Of a stretch of 64,000 nt of DNA, positions 23,331 through 34,210 are shown one piece after another. Source of the DNA: Heracleum sosnowskyi. Lineage: Eukaryota > Streptophyta > Magnoliopsida > Apiales > Apiaceae. Location: the NCBI GenBank assembly GCA_030848705.1, contig JAUIZM010000015.1, forward strand, positions 2,976,001-3,040,000, read 5' to 3'. Position 1 is the first letter of the stretch; each line of letters opens with the position of its first letter. The notes beneath the pieces are model-generated. The model saw only the letters and a list, made by a program, of their open reading frames with translations. It searched no databases and was not told where the DNA came from. The position numbers were made by a program, and so were the translations under genes.

Positions 23331-26300
23331 TCATTCTCGTCTTCTAAGATAGCTGAGGAATGGTCTCTTTCCTACAGGTATGAACTTTACAAAATAACCA
23401 ATTGGCCAAGATATTGCTGCAATGGCAATACAAGTGCCCCATTGTCCCCAATTCAATCTCTCTGTGTCTGCAAATTTCTTTAGGAACTCTACCATCACAA
23501 CCTGAAGAATGATTGTTACTGCAATGATCCCTAGAAACAAATGGTTTTTAAGTATACCTGCAAATACATTCTTCTTTTCCAATTTCCTTGCATTGAATTC
23601 GTTAAAGACTTGGCAAAGGACAAAAATGTTGAAGATTAGAGTGTTCTTGACCGTCTCGTTCACATCAAAGATTGACTTACCCTTGAATTGCAAAGTCAGG
23701 AGGATCGTTATCTGGTATACAGCTTGTGCTAATAGGTTTCTCCACATGATATTTGTAATGAGGGGTTCAGTCCGACCCACAGGCGGATTGTGCATTAGCT
23801 CATTTGTAGGCCGCTCTGTAGCTAGTGCCAAAGCACCTAGTGTGTCCATAATTAGGTTGACCCACAACAGTTGGACTGTCGTTAAGGGAACTTCACCAGC
23901 CGAAACTGATGCGACGAAGTTAATGACCAGAGCTGCAACATTTACAGTGAGTTGAAATTGAATAAATTTCTGGATATTGTTGTATACACATCGCCCCCAC
24001 CTCAAAACAGTGGCCACAGAGGCGAAATCATCATCTAGTATAACAATATCTGAGCTTTCCTTGGCTACCTCTGTGCCTTGAATTCCCATGGAAAGTCCGA
24101 TATCAGCTTCTTTCAAAGCTGGTGCATCATTTGTTCCGTCTCCTGTGACAGCAACAACATGTCCTTTTTGTTTCAAGCACTGTACCATCAGAAGTTTGTC
24201 AAAGGGAGACGACCTTGCCATGACACGTATAAAGTCGACTTTCTTCATTCTCTCTTCAGGTGTGTAGTTACGGAACTCAATGCCTTCTACCACTTCCCCA
24301 CTACTAACTTGTTGGTCAGGTCCAAGTATTCCGCACTCTGTTGCAATAGCCTTTGCTGTGAAAACATTGTCTCCAGTGATCATTTTGATATCAACCCCAG
24401 CAGATCTGCATGTTTGAATGGCTGTTTTTGCTCCAGGTCTACATGGATCCTTCAGACCAACAATTCCTAGCAAGGTTAACCCTTCTTCTTTTAGCTTTAT
24501 CTTGCTTGTCCCTTCATCGTTATGTTGCATTTCCTCCTGTATATTTTTATGAGCAAAAGCAATGCAGCGGAGGCTACTTGCTGCCATTCCTTCAATTATC
24601 TTCTCAAACTGTGTTCTTTCATATTCACTTATCAACTTTACAACTCCGTTGCTCTGATAATAATGTGAACACATTGCTAGGACCATCTCAGCAGCTCCTT
24701 TCCAGTGTACATGAATGGTGTTATCAGCTTTCTTACTGGCCAAAACACCACTCCGTTTCTTCTCTGAGTTAAATGTTTCTATATGAATAATAGTAGAGCT
24801 TTGCTTCAATTTTTCCATATCCATACCCAATTTCAGGACAGCCCAAGAGAGAATCGCCTTTTCAGTTGGACTGCCAGAATACTCTGGTATACTTCCTGAA
24901 ACTGGTTTGTAAACGCTACCTGTGGTGTTCAAACCAACTCCTTGGTGTAATAACTCAGCAACTTCTGGTGAAATTGCATCAGAATAATCTTCTCCCATGC
25001 TTTCTTGTCCAAGCCAGAACTTTGTTACTTTCATTTGGTTCATAGTCAATGTGCCTGTTTTGTCGGTGCAAATAACTGTGGCCGAGCCCATGGTTTCACA
25101 AGCTGATAGCTTTCTGACCATTGCGTGATCAGCCATCATTCTTTTCATGGAGTATGCTAGCGTGAGTGTGACAGCCAATGGAAGCCCTTCAGGAATTGCT
25201 ACCACTACTATAGTGACTGCAGCAGATACAATGCGTAAAACGGAATTAATTATGTCATTTACTTCTGTTTTGCTACCATTGTACTCCCGTTTCCCCCACT
25301 TGTCTTCTGTATTCCCTGTAAAGTAACGAGCCAACATAACTGTCAGTACAAGAAAAGCAACAACAAGGCCGACCTTTCCAATAGACGAGGTCAATTTGTC
25401 AAGTCGAGCTTGTAATGGTGTCTGTTCTTTGGAATCATGGTTTATTGAGCTCATCATCTCTCCCCAGGCAGTATTTGTCCCAACTGATATGACTAGCATC
25501 CGAGCATACCCATCTGCCACTTTGGAACCTGAAATCAGGAATGGGTTCTGCACATGGTCCACTTCTACATGGTCGCTCTCTCCTGTCATACTTGACTCAT
25601 CTACTTGTAGAGAATGTCCGCTTAAGAACAATCCATCTGCAGGTATTTGATCTCCGATTCCCAAGAGCACAACATCTCCGACTACAATATCAAATATAGA
25701 TATCTTTTGCCGCCTTCCACCTCTCATAACATCTAACATAATATTATCACTTATTTTTGATAATTTTTGGAATTGTCTCTCTTGTCTGAAGTTACTTGCA
25801 GCTGATACAGCAATTACTAGAAAGACTGCAACAAATATACTACCTCCCTCGTACCAACCTTCCTTTAGACCATCTTCTCTAATGCCGAAGGCAAGAGAAA
25901 GAGCAGCACAAACCAGCAAGATGAGAATTGTAGTGTCTTTGAAAGCCTCTACAATATGAAAAAGTAGCCCTTTCGGTGGTGGCTTCTGGTAAGTATTTGG
26001 ACCAAATGTGTTACGTCGTTGGCTAACATCTTGTTCATTGCCTTGAATTCCATTGTCAGGATCAGTTTGAAGAGCACTGGTTAAGCCCTCAACATCCCCT
26101 ACTCTGCAAAGCTCTTCCAAATCTTTGTTTTTCATCATGTCTGTAAGCTTTGTTTTGTCTATGGTATCAAAGCTAGAATATTCATGCTGATTTTCTGTTT
26201 TATCAGCATGCGAACCACCATCAAGCTCATCTTTGACATTGGGTGGTTCAACGTCGAGAACAGTGTAGGAAGGGGTGGCTATGATTGTTGAAATGGGATG

Positions 26301-26471
26301 ATAGTTGGTTTTCTTCGAAACCATATCTCTGGCTACGGAGAGCATGCCCCTCGAGAAATAAATGGCTACAAACGCAACTCGCCATCTTTTCTGTGCTTTA
26401 GTAAGGGTTTGGGTGCTTATGTTGAGTATTAGAGTGGCATAGTCTCTTGGTAAAATGACTGTGCTTACCAT
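23331..26471 (-). CDS. Autoinhibited Ca2+-transporting P2B ATPase (ACA12/ACA13 type), intronless, 1046 aa
   Basis: P-type pump that exports Ca2+ from the cytosol, driven by ATP; relatives in the ACA12/13 group act at the plasma membrane. The first ATG of the frame is 26471; the frame is open 33 nt further up but without ATG. Residues (from this ATG): an N-terminal basic/aromatic stretch around 24-41 (TKAQKRWRVAFVAIYFSRGM), likely calmodulin-binding and autoinhibitory; TGES at 297-300 (actuator); PEGLPL at 428-433 (Ca2+ site in TM4); CDKTGTLT with phospho-acceptor Asp470; KGAAE in the nucleotide domain near 591; MITGDNVFTA near 697; TGDGTNDAP at 776-784 (hinge). Ten membrane segments can be placed. 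Length and lack of introns fit the ACA12/13 subgroup. No frameshift or missing motif. Confidence 0.95.
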   Translation of the reverse strand: MVSTVILPRDYATLILNISTQTLTKAQKRWRVAFVAIYFSRGMLSVARDMVSKKTNYHPISTIIATPSYTVLDVEPPNVKDELDGGSHADKTENQHEYSSFDTIDKTKLTDMMKNKDLEELCRVGDVEGLTSALQTDPDNGIQGNEQDVSQRRNTFGPNTYQKPPPKGLLFHIVEAFKDTTILILLVCAALSLAFGIREDGLKEGWYEGGSIFVAVFLVIAVSAASNFRQERQFQKLSKISDNIMLDVMRGGRRQKISIFDIVVGDVVLLGIGDQIPADGLFLSGHSLQVDESSMTGESDHVEVDHVQNPFLISGSKVADGYARMLVISVGTNTAWGEMMSSINHDSKEQTPLQARLDKLTSSIGKVGLVVAFLVLTVMLARYFTGNTEDKWGKREYNGSKTEVNDIINSVLRIVSAAVTIVVVAIPEGLPLAVTLTLAYSMKRMMADHAMVRKLSACETMGSATVICTDKTGTLTMNQMKVTKFWLGQESMGEDYSDAISPEVAELLHQGVGLNTTGSVYKPVSGSIPEYSGSPTEKAILSWAVLKLGMDMEKLKQSSTIIHIETFNSEKKRSGVLASKKADNTIHVHWKGAAEMVLAMCSHYYQSNGVVKLISEYERTQFEKIIEGMAASSLRCIAFAHKNIQEEMQHNDEGTSKIKLKEEGLTLLGIVGLKDPCRPGAKTAIQTCRSAGVDIKMITGDNVFTAKAIATECGILGPDQQVSSGEVVEGIEFRNYTPEERMKKVDFIRVMARSSPFDKLLMVQCLKQKGHVVAVTGDGTNDAPALKEADIGLSMGIQGTEVAKESSDIVILDDDFASVATVLRWGRCVYNNIQKFIQFQLTVNVAALVINFVASVSAGEVPLTTVQLLWVNLIMDTLGALALATERPTNELMHNPPVGRTEPLITNIMWRNLLAQAVYQITILLTLQFKGKSIFDVNETVKNTLIFNIFVLCQVFNEFNARKLEKKNVFAGILKNHLFLGIIAVTIILQVVMVEFLKKFADTERLNWGQWGTCIAIAAISWPIGYFVKFIPVGKRPFLSYLRRRE

Positions 26472-26554
26472 TTTTAGTGTGTAAACAACAATTTTGTTCT
26501 TCAAATGCTGCCTCAGAAGGGATTGAACTTCTTTAAAGCTATCAAGTTAGCGAT

Positions 26555-26561
26555 CTTTATA
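26555..26561 (-). promoter_or_regulatory. TATA-like box of the Ca2+-ATPase gene
   Basis: TATAAAG on the minus strand, about 85 bp upstream of the chosen ATG. The spacing would give a 5' UTR of about 55 nt. Position and motif only; the start site is not shown. Confidence 0.5.
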
Positions 26562-27526
26562 GTAAACGGAGTCGGCTAAGGAAGTTTCACAGCAATTTCC
26601 CGCTTCATGTTCAAAACATTAATCAAGTACTGTTTCGTACACATAAGTACTCGAGTAATTCATTTTTCTAAACTTTGTTGAACAGGTCTTCCATGCTAGT
26701 GATATTTATTAAGCACAAGGGGAGACTTGCAGAGTCGCAACAAAAATTCCTACCTCGCCTTTTGCTTTTAAACTTTTGTGATGAGTCTGAATTGTGTTAC
26801 AAATGGAGACTAATTAAATATAAACTAAAAGTTTATTCTCTTTACCCTGGTGGTAAAATTTTGAATCAACTCCAACATCTATCCTATTCTATTTAGTTTT
26901 CAGTAATTTTTCCGGCCGTGATTCAGACTTTTTTTCGAGTAAAATATACCGAATATGTTTGATCGGTTAACGATATTTTGGATTATATAGTGAAGGCCGA
27001 CGTCTAGGATGGTGGTTTTGTCAAAGAATAAACTATAAGCAAGATGACGACGCAGTGGATGTGGAGATGTACGAATTTAGAATTAAATGAGATATTATTG
27101 CACCGAAATATCTAGTTTCTACGCGTGGTAGCCGTGTGCAGGTTTCTATGGAGGCATTTTGTTCATGATTAATGAGTCCGGTTAATGAAAATTGAAAGCT
27201 TAAATTCAAATGATAGTGTGTGAATTAGCATTAGTTGAGTGGAATGAGAACCCCAATCAATTTTGATGGTGGATAAATCAAACACATTCTATCCTTGAAT
27301 TTCCATTTTATTTCATTCTCATTAACCCTTATTTCAATAACCTCCATTCTTATTCTCAATTCCGATATTCATAACACATCCAAACGCTCCCTATGTTCAT
27401 TAAATAGATCGTTTATAATTTAAAACTTAAAATACGAGACAACAGTTCAACCTTTTGTTTTACGCAGCCGACGACGAGGTTGTGGCAAAATTCTCAACGA
27501 AGCCTGAAACTTTGAGTTGAAAAGTA
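26562..27526. other. Intergenic stretch with a partial MITE-like segment
   Basis: No gene recognised. About 27240-27395 contains a segment ending CATCCAAACGCTCCC with CATTCTCATT/AATGAGAAT-type inverted motifs, the usual look of a hAT-type MITE end, but the other end is not clear. Confidence 0.35.
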
Positions 27527-27805
27527 CTCTATCCGTCCCCCTCAATTCTTTACATAAAAAATTGAGTAAACGACACGAAGGTTAAGAAAACGTGTAAATT
27601 AATAGGGAAAAATAAGAAAAATGAGTAAAGTGATTGGACCAATCAATATTTAATGTATAAAGTGGGTATAAAGTATGTATAGTGGAGGAAAATAGTAAAT
27701 GTGATTGAATTTTATATTATAAAATTTTACTATTTTTGATATGTAAAGAAATGAGAGGAACGTATCAAAAAGAAAAATATAAAGAAATGAGAGGGACAGA
27801 TGTAG
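27527..27805. mobile_element. Stowaway-type MITE
   Basis: Left end CTCTATCCGTCCCCCTCAAT and right-end complement CTACATCTGTCCCTCTCATT are inverted repeats of the Stowaway (Tc1/mariner) consensus CTCCCTCCGTCCC, flanked by TA on both sides (27525-27526, 27806-27807). At the right the AAAGAAATGAGAGG segment is duplicated, about 40 bp apart. AT-rich and non-coding, 279 bp. Confidence 0.75.
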
Positions 27806-27807
27806 TA

Positions 27808-28810
27808 CCAGTACCAGATTGGTACCTAACTTCAAGTTATGTATAACGCGGCAATTTAATCAAAATGGTGGGGTTTGCCAAATTTTTGTTTCTTTTTTGG
27901 TACTTATTTAATGAGGTTGTTACGATAAAGATCAAAAGACGAAAACTTTAATAATTTTTTAACATTTACGTGCAGCACTGTAATATTTTGGTCTACTCTT
28001 TCTACTAAAACAAATAAATAAACGATGTCTGAATTGTACAACCAAATTGATTGTGTGTTGTAATCTGTTTGGCGCATTTCCCCGAAGTTGATATACTTTT
28101 GGTTGTTAGAAATTTCATATGCAAAGTTTTTACTCCATTTTACAAGTCATGACGGGGACTGAACTTGAGATATAAGATTTTCTAACGTCAGTTACCATGA
28201 ATTCCCTGACCTGCTTCTTGTTTGGTATAACAACTCAAAGCCGCAGTTTAATACATGGCACTAAAATTTATCAGATGTTCGTCACGTCTACAAATATATT
28301 ACTACATGCGTACTATTTACACGTTATTTTGCTTATTAATAAAAAAAATAAATTGATCGTAAAATTTCAAAACAGACTAGTCACAATTAAATATCGAAAA
28401 TCAGAAACTCCGACTCAAATCGCAATTTGCAGTACAAGTATGGTACTAGTGATGTGAAAAATTAGCTCGCTAATACTGACGTATCGAAATTTGTTTTGGT
28501 ATCTTCCTGTGTACGACGACGCCAAATGTTAGTGTCTTCCCATTGCAACTACTTTTCAATTTCGTTTGTTGACCGTTGGCCGGACAACCAAGTACAACTG
28601 CGGGGTTATATTAATACATGTGGTTCCACGGGGGCCCTGTCTCATTGTACCTATCGGCGCATTACAAATGGCCTGACAAGTTCAAATGGCCGGTTGAATT
28701 GTACACAAAATGTTAGCTCGTCTGAATTTACAAGAAGCAGGCTAGCCGGACTAGCATGCTTCTCATTTGTTAAGTGTTGACTTTATTTCATTTTGTGGAA
28801 AAATGCTAGT
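27808..28810. other. Intergenic stretch, no gene seen
   Basis: One plus-strand frame at 28496-28780 looks unusually GC-balanced for this region, but its product matches no family I know and it lacks promoter or splice context. I see no other feature. Confidence 0.3.
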
Positions 28811-28817
28811 TAAAAAA

Positions 28818-29245
28818 AAAGGGTATGATATATCACAATTTTAAAAATAAATGTCCCAAATATTGTAATTGAAAAATATAGGTCAAAAATTCATACTAAA
28901 ATGTTACGTGTTTTTTTCTTTTTCAAAACTTTAGTTAGTCAAACTTTTGAACCTTGCAAATACAATTTTTTTTAATAAAAAAATCAGATTACGCAACTTA
29001 AAGTAACATTTTGAACTTAAAATAATATTTTGATCTTAAAACATAACTTAAATAGCTTTTTGATTACAAAAATAACACTTTAATTACGTTTTTGGTTAAA
29101 AAAAAATTTGTAAAAACATTATGCGATTTCATTTTTAAGATAACACAAGTTATTAAAGTAGCATTTTACTGTGATATTTGACGCCATTTTTTTAAAATCG
29201 TAATATTTGAGATTTATTTTTTTCCAATTGTGATAATTAAAACAT
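28818..29245. mobile_element. MITE-like element with about 45-bp imperfect inverted repeats
   Basis: The left edge ATATCACAATTTTAAAAATA and the complement of the right edge ATTATCACAATTGGAAAAAA continue as matching inverted repeats through an AAATATT(G/A) block. The interior is simple AT-rich sequence. No clear TSD, so the class is open. Confidence 0.5.
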
Positions 29246-29332
29246 TATTAAACATGTCATTTTTCATGATAGTTATTTAGATTTCAGTTTTAACTTATTA
29301 AATTTCGAGTCTAGCCGATTTTCTTGACAAAA

Positions 29333-30042
29333 TCTATTATATATATAATACAGCAAGAAGCGGTTTCATTAAGCAATTTAAATTCAATGGACCGTTTTGC
29401 CCTTCCTTATATTATTCATTTTTAGGGTTATTTTGGTCTTTTAACATCAATAAATTTATTGCATATTATTAAATGCTACAAAATTAATATGCATACTTAT
29501 ACATATATATTTATTACATATTATTAAATGCTGCAAATTAATATGCATACTTATACATACATACAATATTTACGTGATGTCTATATACTACTACAGACAT
29601 ATGTATGTATACATACATATAAATGCTTATATTTATGTAAATTTATGATAATATATATATACGTTTACATATCATATATCTTATACTATTATAGTATCAT
29701 TTAGATTTATTGTAAATTTTTATGAATTAAATATTGTTAAAAATATTATTTGAGAAAATTTATAAATTACAGCGTGTCCGTGCATTGTAATTATTTATCT
29801 CTATTAAATCAAACTATACATAATTTCTGACATGTCTTAAGTATTATATTTGTTACGACACAAATACGTCCAAATCATTATAAGCTAACAAAAAAAGAAC
29901 TTTAATGTGTATATAAGTGTAATACAAACTTGTACTAATTTTAATGTCGTATAACTCTACTCTAATACGCGAACGTACAAAATTTTTCTGAACAAATAAA
30001 CAGGTTATTCATATTTAAAGTTTGCACGGGCTAAAGAGCTAG
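29333..30042 (+). mobile_element. Non-autonomous Helitron-like element, second copy type
   Basis: Starts TCTATTATATATATAATAC after an A, and ends CTAAAGAGCTAG before a T, the A|TC...CTRR|T arrangement of Helitrons. The stem arms CCGTGC (29778-29783) and GCACGG (30024-30029) that normally form the 3' hairpin are about 240 bp apart, so the hairpin appears opened by inserted sequence. No coding content. Confidence 0.55.
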
Positions 30043-30289
30043 TTCTCTCAAATTCTTGAACTTTTTTTTTTGGCTAACCACTTAAACTTTTGTTTAACTA
30101 TAAAAGATCATCAGAATTTTAATCGAGTTTTAATTGCCGATGCATGAATAGAGATTAAAGAATCGGTGAACAACTAAAGTATGTGGAGTTGGATCACTTC
30201 ATACGCTAAGTGTTTTTCGTTCTCTTAGCAACTTCATACGCAAATATGTAAGAGTAATTCTAACCCAACATTAAATCATCATAATATGG

Positions 30290-30665
30290 ATGAATATAAT
30301 GTCAAAACAACTCCAACGCAATACTAAAATAGTGACTCAAAAACACCAAATGAGTTTTGGGTCACCAAATTTGATGACAAAAGTAATTTTGACACCAAAT
30401 TTGGTAACTTTCATAATTCTCACTATACCCTTATGTTTGTTAATAAAACAAATTTTTTCTTGTCCTATTAAACTTATTCTTTTGTACTTTTCAACTTTAG
30501 ATTTTATTGACAATATAAAAATAAAAGAAAAAATTAAAATATTTCAATTTTAATGTGAAAGATTCATTTTAGTGTCAATGGATTGCAGTACATTTTATAG
30601 ATGGTGTCTTTTTGACACCAAAATAGTGTTATAGTGACATTATTTTAGTATCATGGGTCGGAGAT
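30290..30665. mobile_element. MITE-like element of uncertain class
   Basis: Left edge AACTCCAACGCAATACTAAA and the complement of the right edge CATCTCCGACCCATGATACT share the order CTCC(A/G)ACSC...ATACTAAAATA. The interior has GACACCAAA/TTTGGTGTC-like motifs in both orientations. TSD not resolved. Confidence 0.45.
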
Positions 30666-30844
30666 GACCTAAACCAAAACTCCAAAAGTATGATATCTTT
30701 TTTCTCAATTTATTATATGTTTAAGAAAATGTTAGGAAATCCCAAACAACATATTTATGTTTTATTTGTTTAAGTGGTAATTTTGTATATGAAATCTTCG
30801 TGTATATATACACATGTCATCCAAATCAAAATGTGTCATACATC

Positions 30845-31379
30845 TAGGGTGGACAATTTCGGGTTGCGGGTCGGGTTCGGGTCGGGTTGACAGATTCGGG
30901 TCATAAATTTGACCCAACCCGAACCCGACCCGAAATTTTAATGGGTCAGAATACTCAACCTGAACCCAACCCAAAAATTTATGAGTAACCCGAACCCAAC
31001 CCGAACCCAACCCGAAATAATAATTATTTATTTAATAAATATAAATTATATATTATAAATAATAAATAAATTATATTTTGATAATATAAATTAATTTTAA
31101 TATTATTGAATTAGAATATGTATTAATTTAAATAACAAATAATACAAAATTAATATAAAATATAGGTATTTTCAGAATATATTTCATTTTATATTATATA
31201 AATATTATTTCGGGTAATTTCGGGTAACCCGAAATTAACCCGAAAATTATCCGAATTTTTGGGTCAGTTTTGGGTCAACCCGAAATCAACCCGAACCCGA
31301 AAAACTCCAACCCGAATTCGTACTCTTCGGGTCGAATTCGTGTCGGGTTGTCGGGTCGTGTCTGATTTTGCCACCCCTA
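30845..31379. mobile_element. Non-autonomous hAT element with GGGTCGGGTT subterminal repeats
   Basis: Flanked by a perfect 8-bp TSD, CATACATC (30837-30844 and 31380-31387). Left end TAGGGTGGACAATTTCGGG; right-end complement TAGGGGTGGCAAAATCAGA. Both ends carry dense arrays of CGGGT(C/T)GGG or the complementary CCCGAACCCGA motif, separated by a very AT-rich middle. 535 bp, non-coding; apparent frames are products of the GC-rich repeats. Confidence 0.85.
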
Positions 31380-31606
31380 CATACATCATTCATATAATTT
31401 GAGATAATTTTTTTAAAACAATTTGAATTTTATAACATTGTTCTTTTTAAAATGTAGAAAATTATATAGGTTGAAAAAATATCAAAAAATTTACCTCTTT
31501 AGAAAGCGGAATAAAATTGCAACACAATTTTTTTCAATTATCTGAAATACTGTGTCTTAGGTTGTTTCTCAAACCATTAGGCTATGTTTAGGATTACTGA
31601 TAAAAA

Positions 31607-32429
31607 CTAGCGTAAAAGCCCATGGCACGGGTCTGTTTATATACTGAAAAAATAAATTCGCACCAATATATATACATATCAAAATAATTTTGTAAATATG
31701 GTAAATGATAGTATTTTGAATTTATATTATATATGCATAGTATTTATATATATATATATATTCTAATTGAATAAGATTTCATAGAATTTAGATAAATTTC
31801 TATAAGATAAAGATCAAATGATTTTTTTTAATCTTCAAAATATTAGTTTAGTTTTGAATGTCGTGAAGTGAATTTTATCAAATTTAAAAATTCAAGATAA
31901 TTTAAATGGTTATTTTATCAGAGTTCTCCGTATATAAAATGAATGTATGTAAACTCATGTATTGTTAATAAAATAACAATATATTTGTAATATAATATTG
32001 GTCACAAATGTACGAATATACTTTAAATACATCATAAAAAATTTTACTTTTAATTTCGTGTATAAGACGTATGTAAAGTAATATAATTTTAATGAAATAA
32101 AAGTATATTTATAAAATATAAAATTGGTCATTCAGGTAAGACTATAGAGTGAACACATTATAAAATTTCTTTATTTTATGTAAAAGTCAATCTTGAAGTT
32201 GTCTTACTCTTTCCTTCATATGTACATATTTGTACTCTTTTAAACTCAATTGTATATGTTTAGTCTAGTATTAATTATAAAATATCTAAGATCGTAGTTT
32301 AAAAATTACACAAATTGAAAATTTATATATATGTAATTTAGAATCATTTTTTTAACACAACCATAAAATTCTATCCCATGCGATTTTAATATTTGAATTA
32401 TAAATTATCTTGTGTTTGATCTTATATGA
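31607..32429 (-). other. Probable Helitron 3' end on the minus strand, then AT-rich DNA
   Basis: On the minus strand CCCGTGCCATGGGCTTTTAC runs into GCTAG followed by T at 31606, the layout of a Helitron 3' terminus. The 5' end, to the right, could not be placed; the rest of the stretch is AT-rich with no gene. Confidence 0.4.
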
Positions 32430-32434
32430 ATCAT

Positions 32435-32977
32435 TGTTAGATCAGGATTCAATGATCGTCAGGATCTATACTTCAACTGATCAGGATTGCATGGTCGTCA
32501 GGATCAGAATGAATATCAGGACTGGGATCAGGATTGATCATCAGGACTGGAAGCTGATCAGAATTCCTACTTCGAGTTATATTTGGAGTCTAGTTAAATA
32601 AGGAAGATTATTCTGTCGGTTCCTGGTTTGTAGTAATGAAGCTATCGATTAAGGATATGTTTCAATCTTTGTAATTGATTAGGACTTATCATTGATAGAG
32701 AAGCTGTGTAGTATATAAACACAGTTTTAGGATTTGGTTCGGAGAGAATCAAACGCATAGAAGCTCTCAAGAACATAGAATTTCTTGAGAGAGTTTTTGT
32801 AAGCTAGCAGCTCTCAAGAACATCAGAATTTCTTGAGAGAGTTTTGTAACAGTTTTATATCAGATTTAATAAAGCTGTTATTATTCTTTCATATTTGTGA
32901 TTCATATCTTATTAAGTCGAGAATCTTATACAATTATATTCAACCCCCCTTCTACAATTGTTTATTACTGGGCAACA
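32435..32977 (+). repeat. 5' LTR of the outer copia element
   Basis: U3 (32440-32560) holds seven copies of (A/G)TCAGGA(T/C). TATA-like GTATATAAAC lies at 32711-32720. Downstream, in the expected 5' leader, two stem-loops CTCTCAAGAA...TTCTTGAGAG occur at 32764-32791 and 32811-32839. The 3' LTR differs by one 18-bp gain that adds a motif copy, which accounts for the whole length difference. Confidence 0.9.
32711..32720 (+). promoter_or_regulatory. LTR promoter TATA box, outer element
   Basis: GTATATAAAC, about 45 bp before the first leader stem-loop and 150-270 bp after the repeated (A/G)TCAGGA motifs. The same box is present in the 3' LTR near 54091. Confidence 0.6.
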
Positions 32978-32979
32978 AT

Positions 32980-32991
32980 TGGTATCAGAGC
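32980..32991 (+). other. Primer-binding site, outer element
   Basis: TGGTATCAGAGC, complementary to the 3' end of initiator methionine tRNA, two bases after the 5' LTR. This is the standard primer site of plant Ty1/copia elements. Confidence 0.9.
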
Positions 32992-33026
32992 AAACTGATT
33001 TAATTCTGAATCAGATACGATCTAAG

Positions 33027-34200
33027 ATGTCGACAACAAAGTATGAAAGCATGAAAATTCCCATCCTGAAGAAATCAGAATATTCAACATGGAAGGTTAA
33101 GATGCTGATGTACCTGGAGGCTATGGATCCTGACTATTTGGACAGGATTCATGATGGACCATATGTTCCTACCAGATTCGTAGAAAGAACAGATACTGTA
33201 CCTGAACATTATGTGGTCAAGGCTAAAAGTGAATGGACTCCAGAAGAAAAAGCTCATGTACTCAGGGAACCAAAGATAAAGAATATACTGCACAATAGTC
33301 TTGATGCTGTCATGTCAAACAGAGTGATTGCATGCAAGTCTGCAAAAGAAATCTGGGATACATTGGAAACTCAGTGTCAGGGATCTGCATCTGTCAAGAA
33401 GAACAGAAGGGCTCTCTTGATTCAAGAATATGAACAATTCGATGCTAGACCTGATGAGAGCCTAACTGATTTATATGATAGATTTCTGACACTCCTTAAC
33501 GATCTATATTTAGTTGGCAAGGAATATGAAACTGAAGATTCAAACACCAAGTTTCTAAGAGCTTTACCAAAAGAATGGGATACACAGACATCAATCATTA
33601 GACATCAGTATGATCTCAACACTGTGTCTCTTGATGAAGTCTATGGAATGCTAAGAACTCATGATCTTGAAGTTCAACAGAGAAAGAATAAGAAAGGCAG
33701 CAAGGCAAAATCTATTGCTTTGAAGGCAGAGGCTAAATCAAAAGGAAAAGCTGAGGAAGTCTCTAAAAGGAAAACTCGAGTAGCTGAGTCAGATTCTGAT
33801 GACTCTTCATCAGATACTGATGGCAATCCTGATGCCAATACTGATGATGACTCTTCTGACTCAGACATTGAAGAGATGGTTGCTATGATTGTCAGAAACT
33901 TCAAAAGGATGAAGTTCGGGAAAGATAGGAGACAAGGCAACTAATAGAAAAGGATCTTCAATGCAGATAAAGACAAGAACATCAAAAAGGATAGCAAAGG
34001 TAGCAAATTTGACAAGTCAAAGGTTAGATGCTACAAGTGTAATGGTATGGGTCACTTTGCTTCTGAGTGCAAGAAGACAAAGGCACTCATCACATCGAGC
34101 AAGGACTGGATGGACTCTTCCTCAGAATCTGATACTGAGGTGGTCAACTATGCACTGATGGCCAATACTGATGATACTGCTATTTCTGATTACAGGGAAA
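33027..34200 (+). pseudogene. Gag of the outer copia element (broken)
   Basis: Starts MSTTKYESMKIPILKKSEYS; the copia gag domain (UBN2 type) covers about residues 60-230, with the usual KEIWDTLE and LTDLYDRFLTLLNDL patterns. A Lys-rich then Asp/Ser-rich segment and VAMIVRNFKRMKF follow. A double stop TAA TAG at 33942-33947 interrupts the frame, which then continues to the CCHC zinc knuckle CYKCNGMGHFASEC at about 34030-34071. A later frame change separates it from protease. Gag would coat the element RNA; this copy cannot make the full protein. Confidence 0.85.
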
Positions 34201-34210
34201 AAGGAAAAAT

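Noticed and set aside
26472..26504. Extended N-terminus for the Ca2+-ATPase
   Set aside because: It would need to start at TTG; the first ATG is at 26471 and fits the family's length.
28496..28780. Plus-strand 94-codon frame
   Set aside because: No family resemblance, promoter or splice signal; cannot be told from chance.
30762..31010. Minus-strand frame rich in Gly, Arg and Pro
   Set aside because: Made by the CGGGTCGGG subterminal array of the hAT element at 30845.
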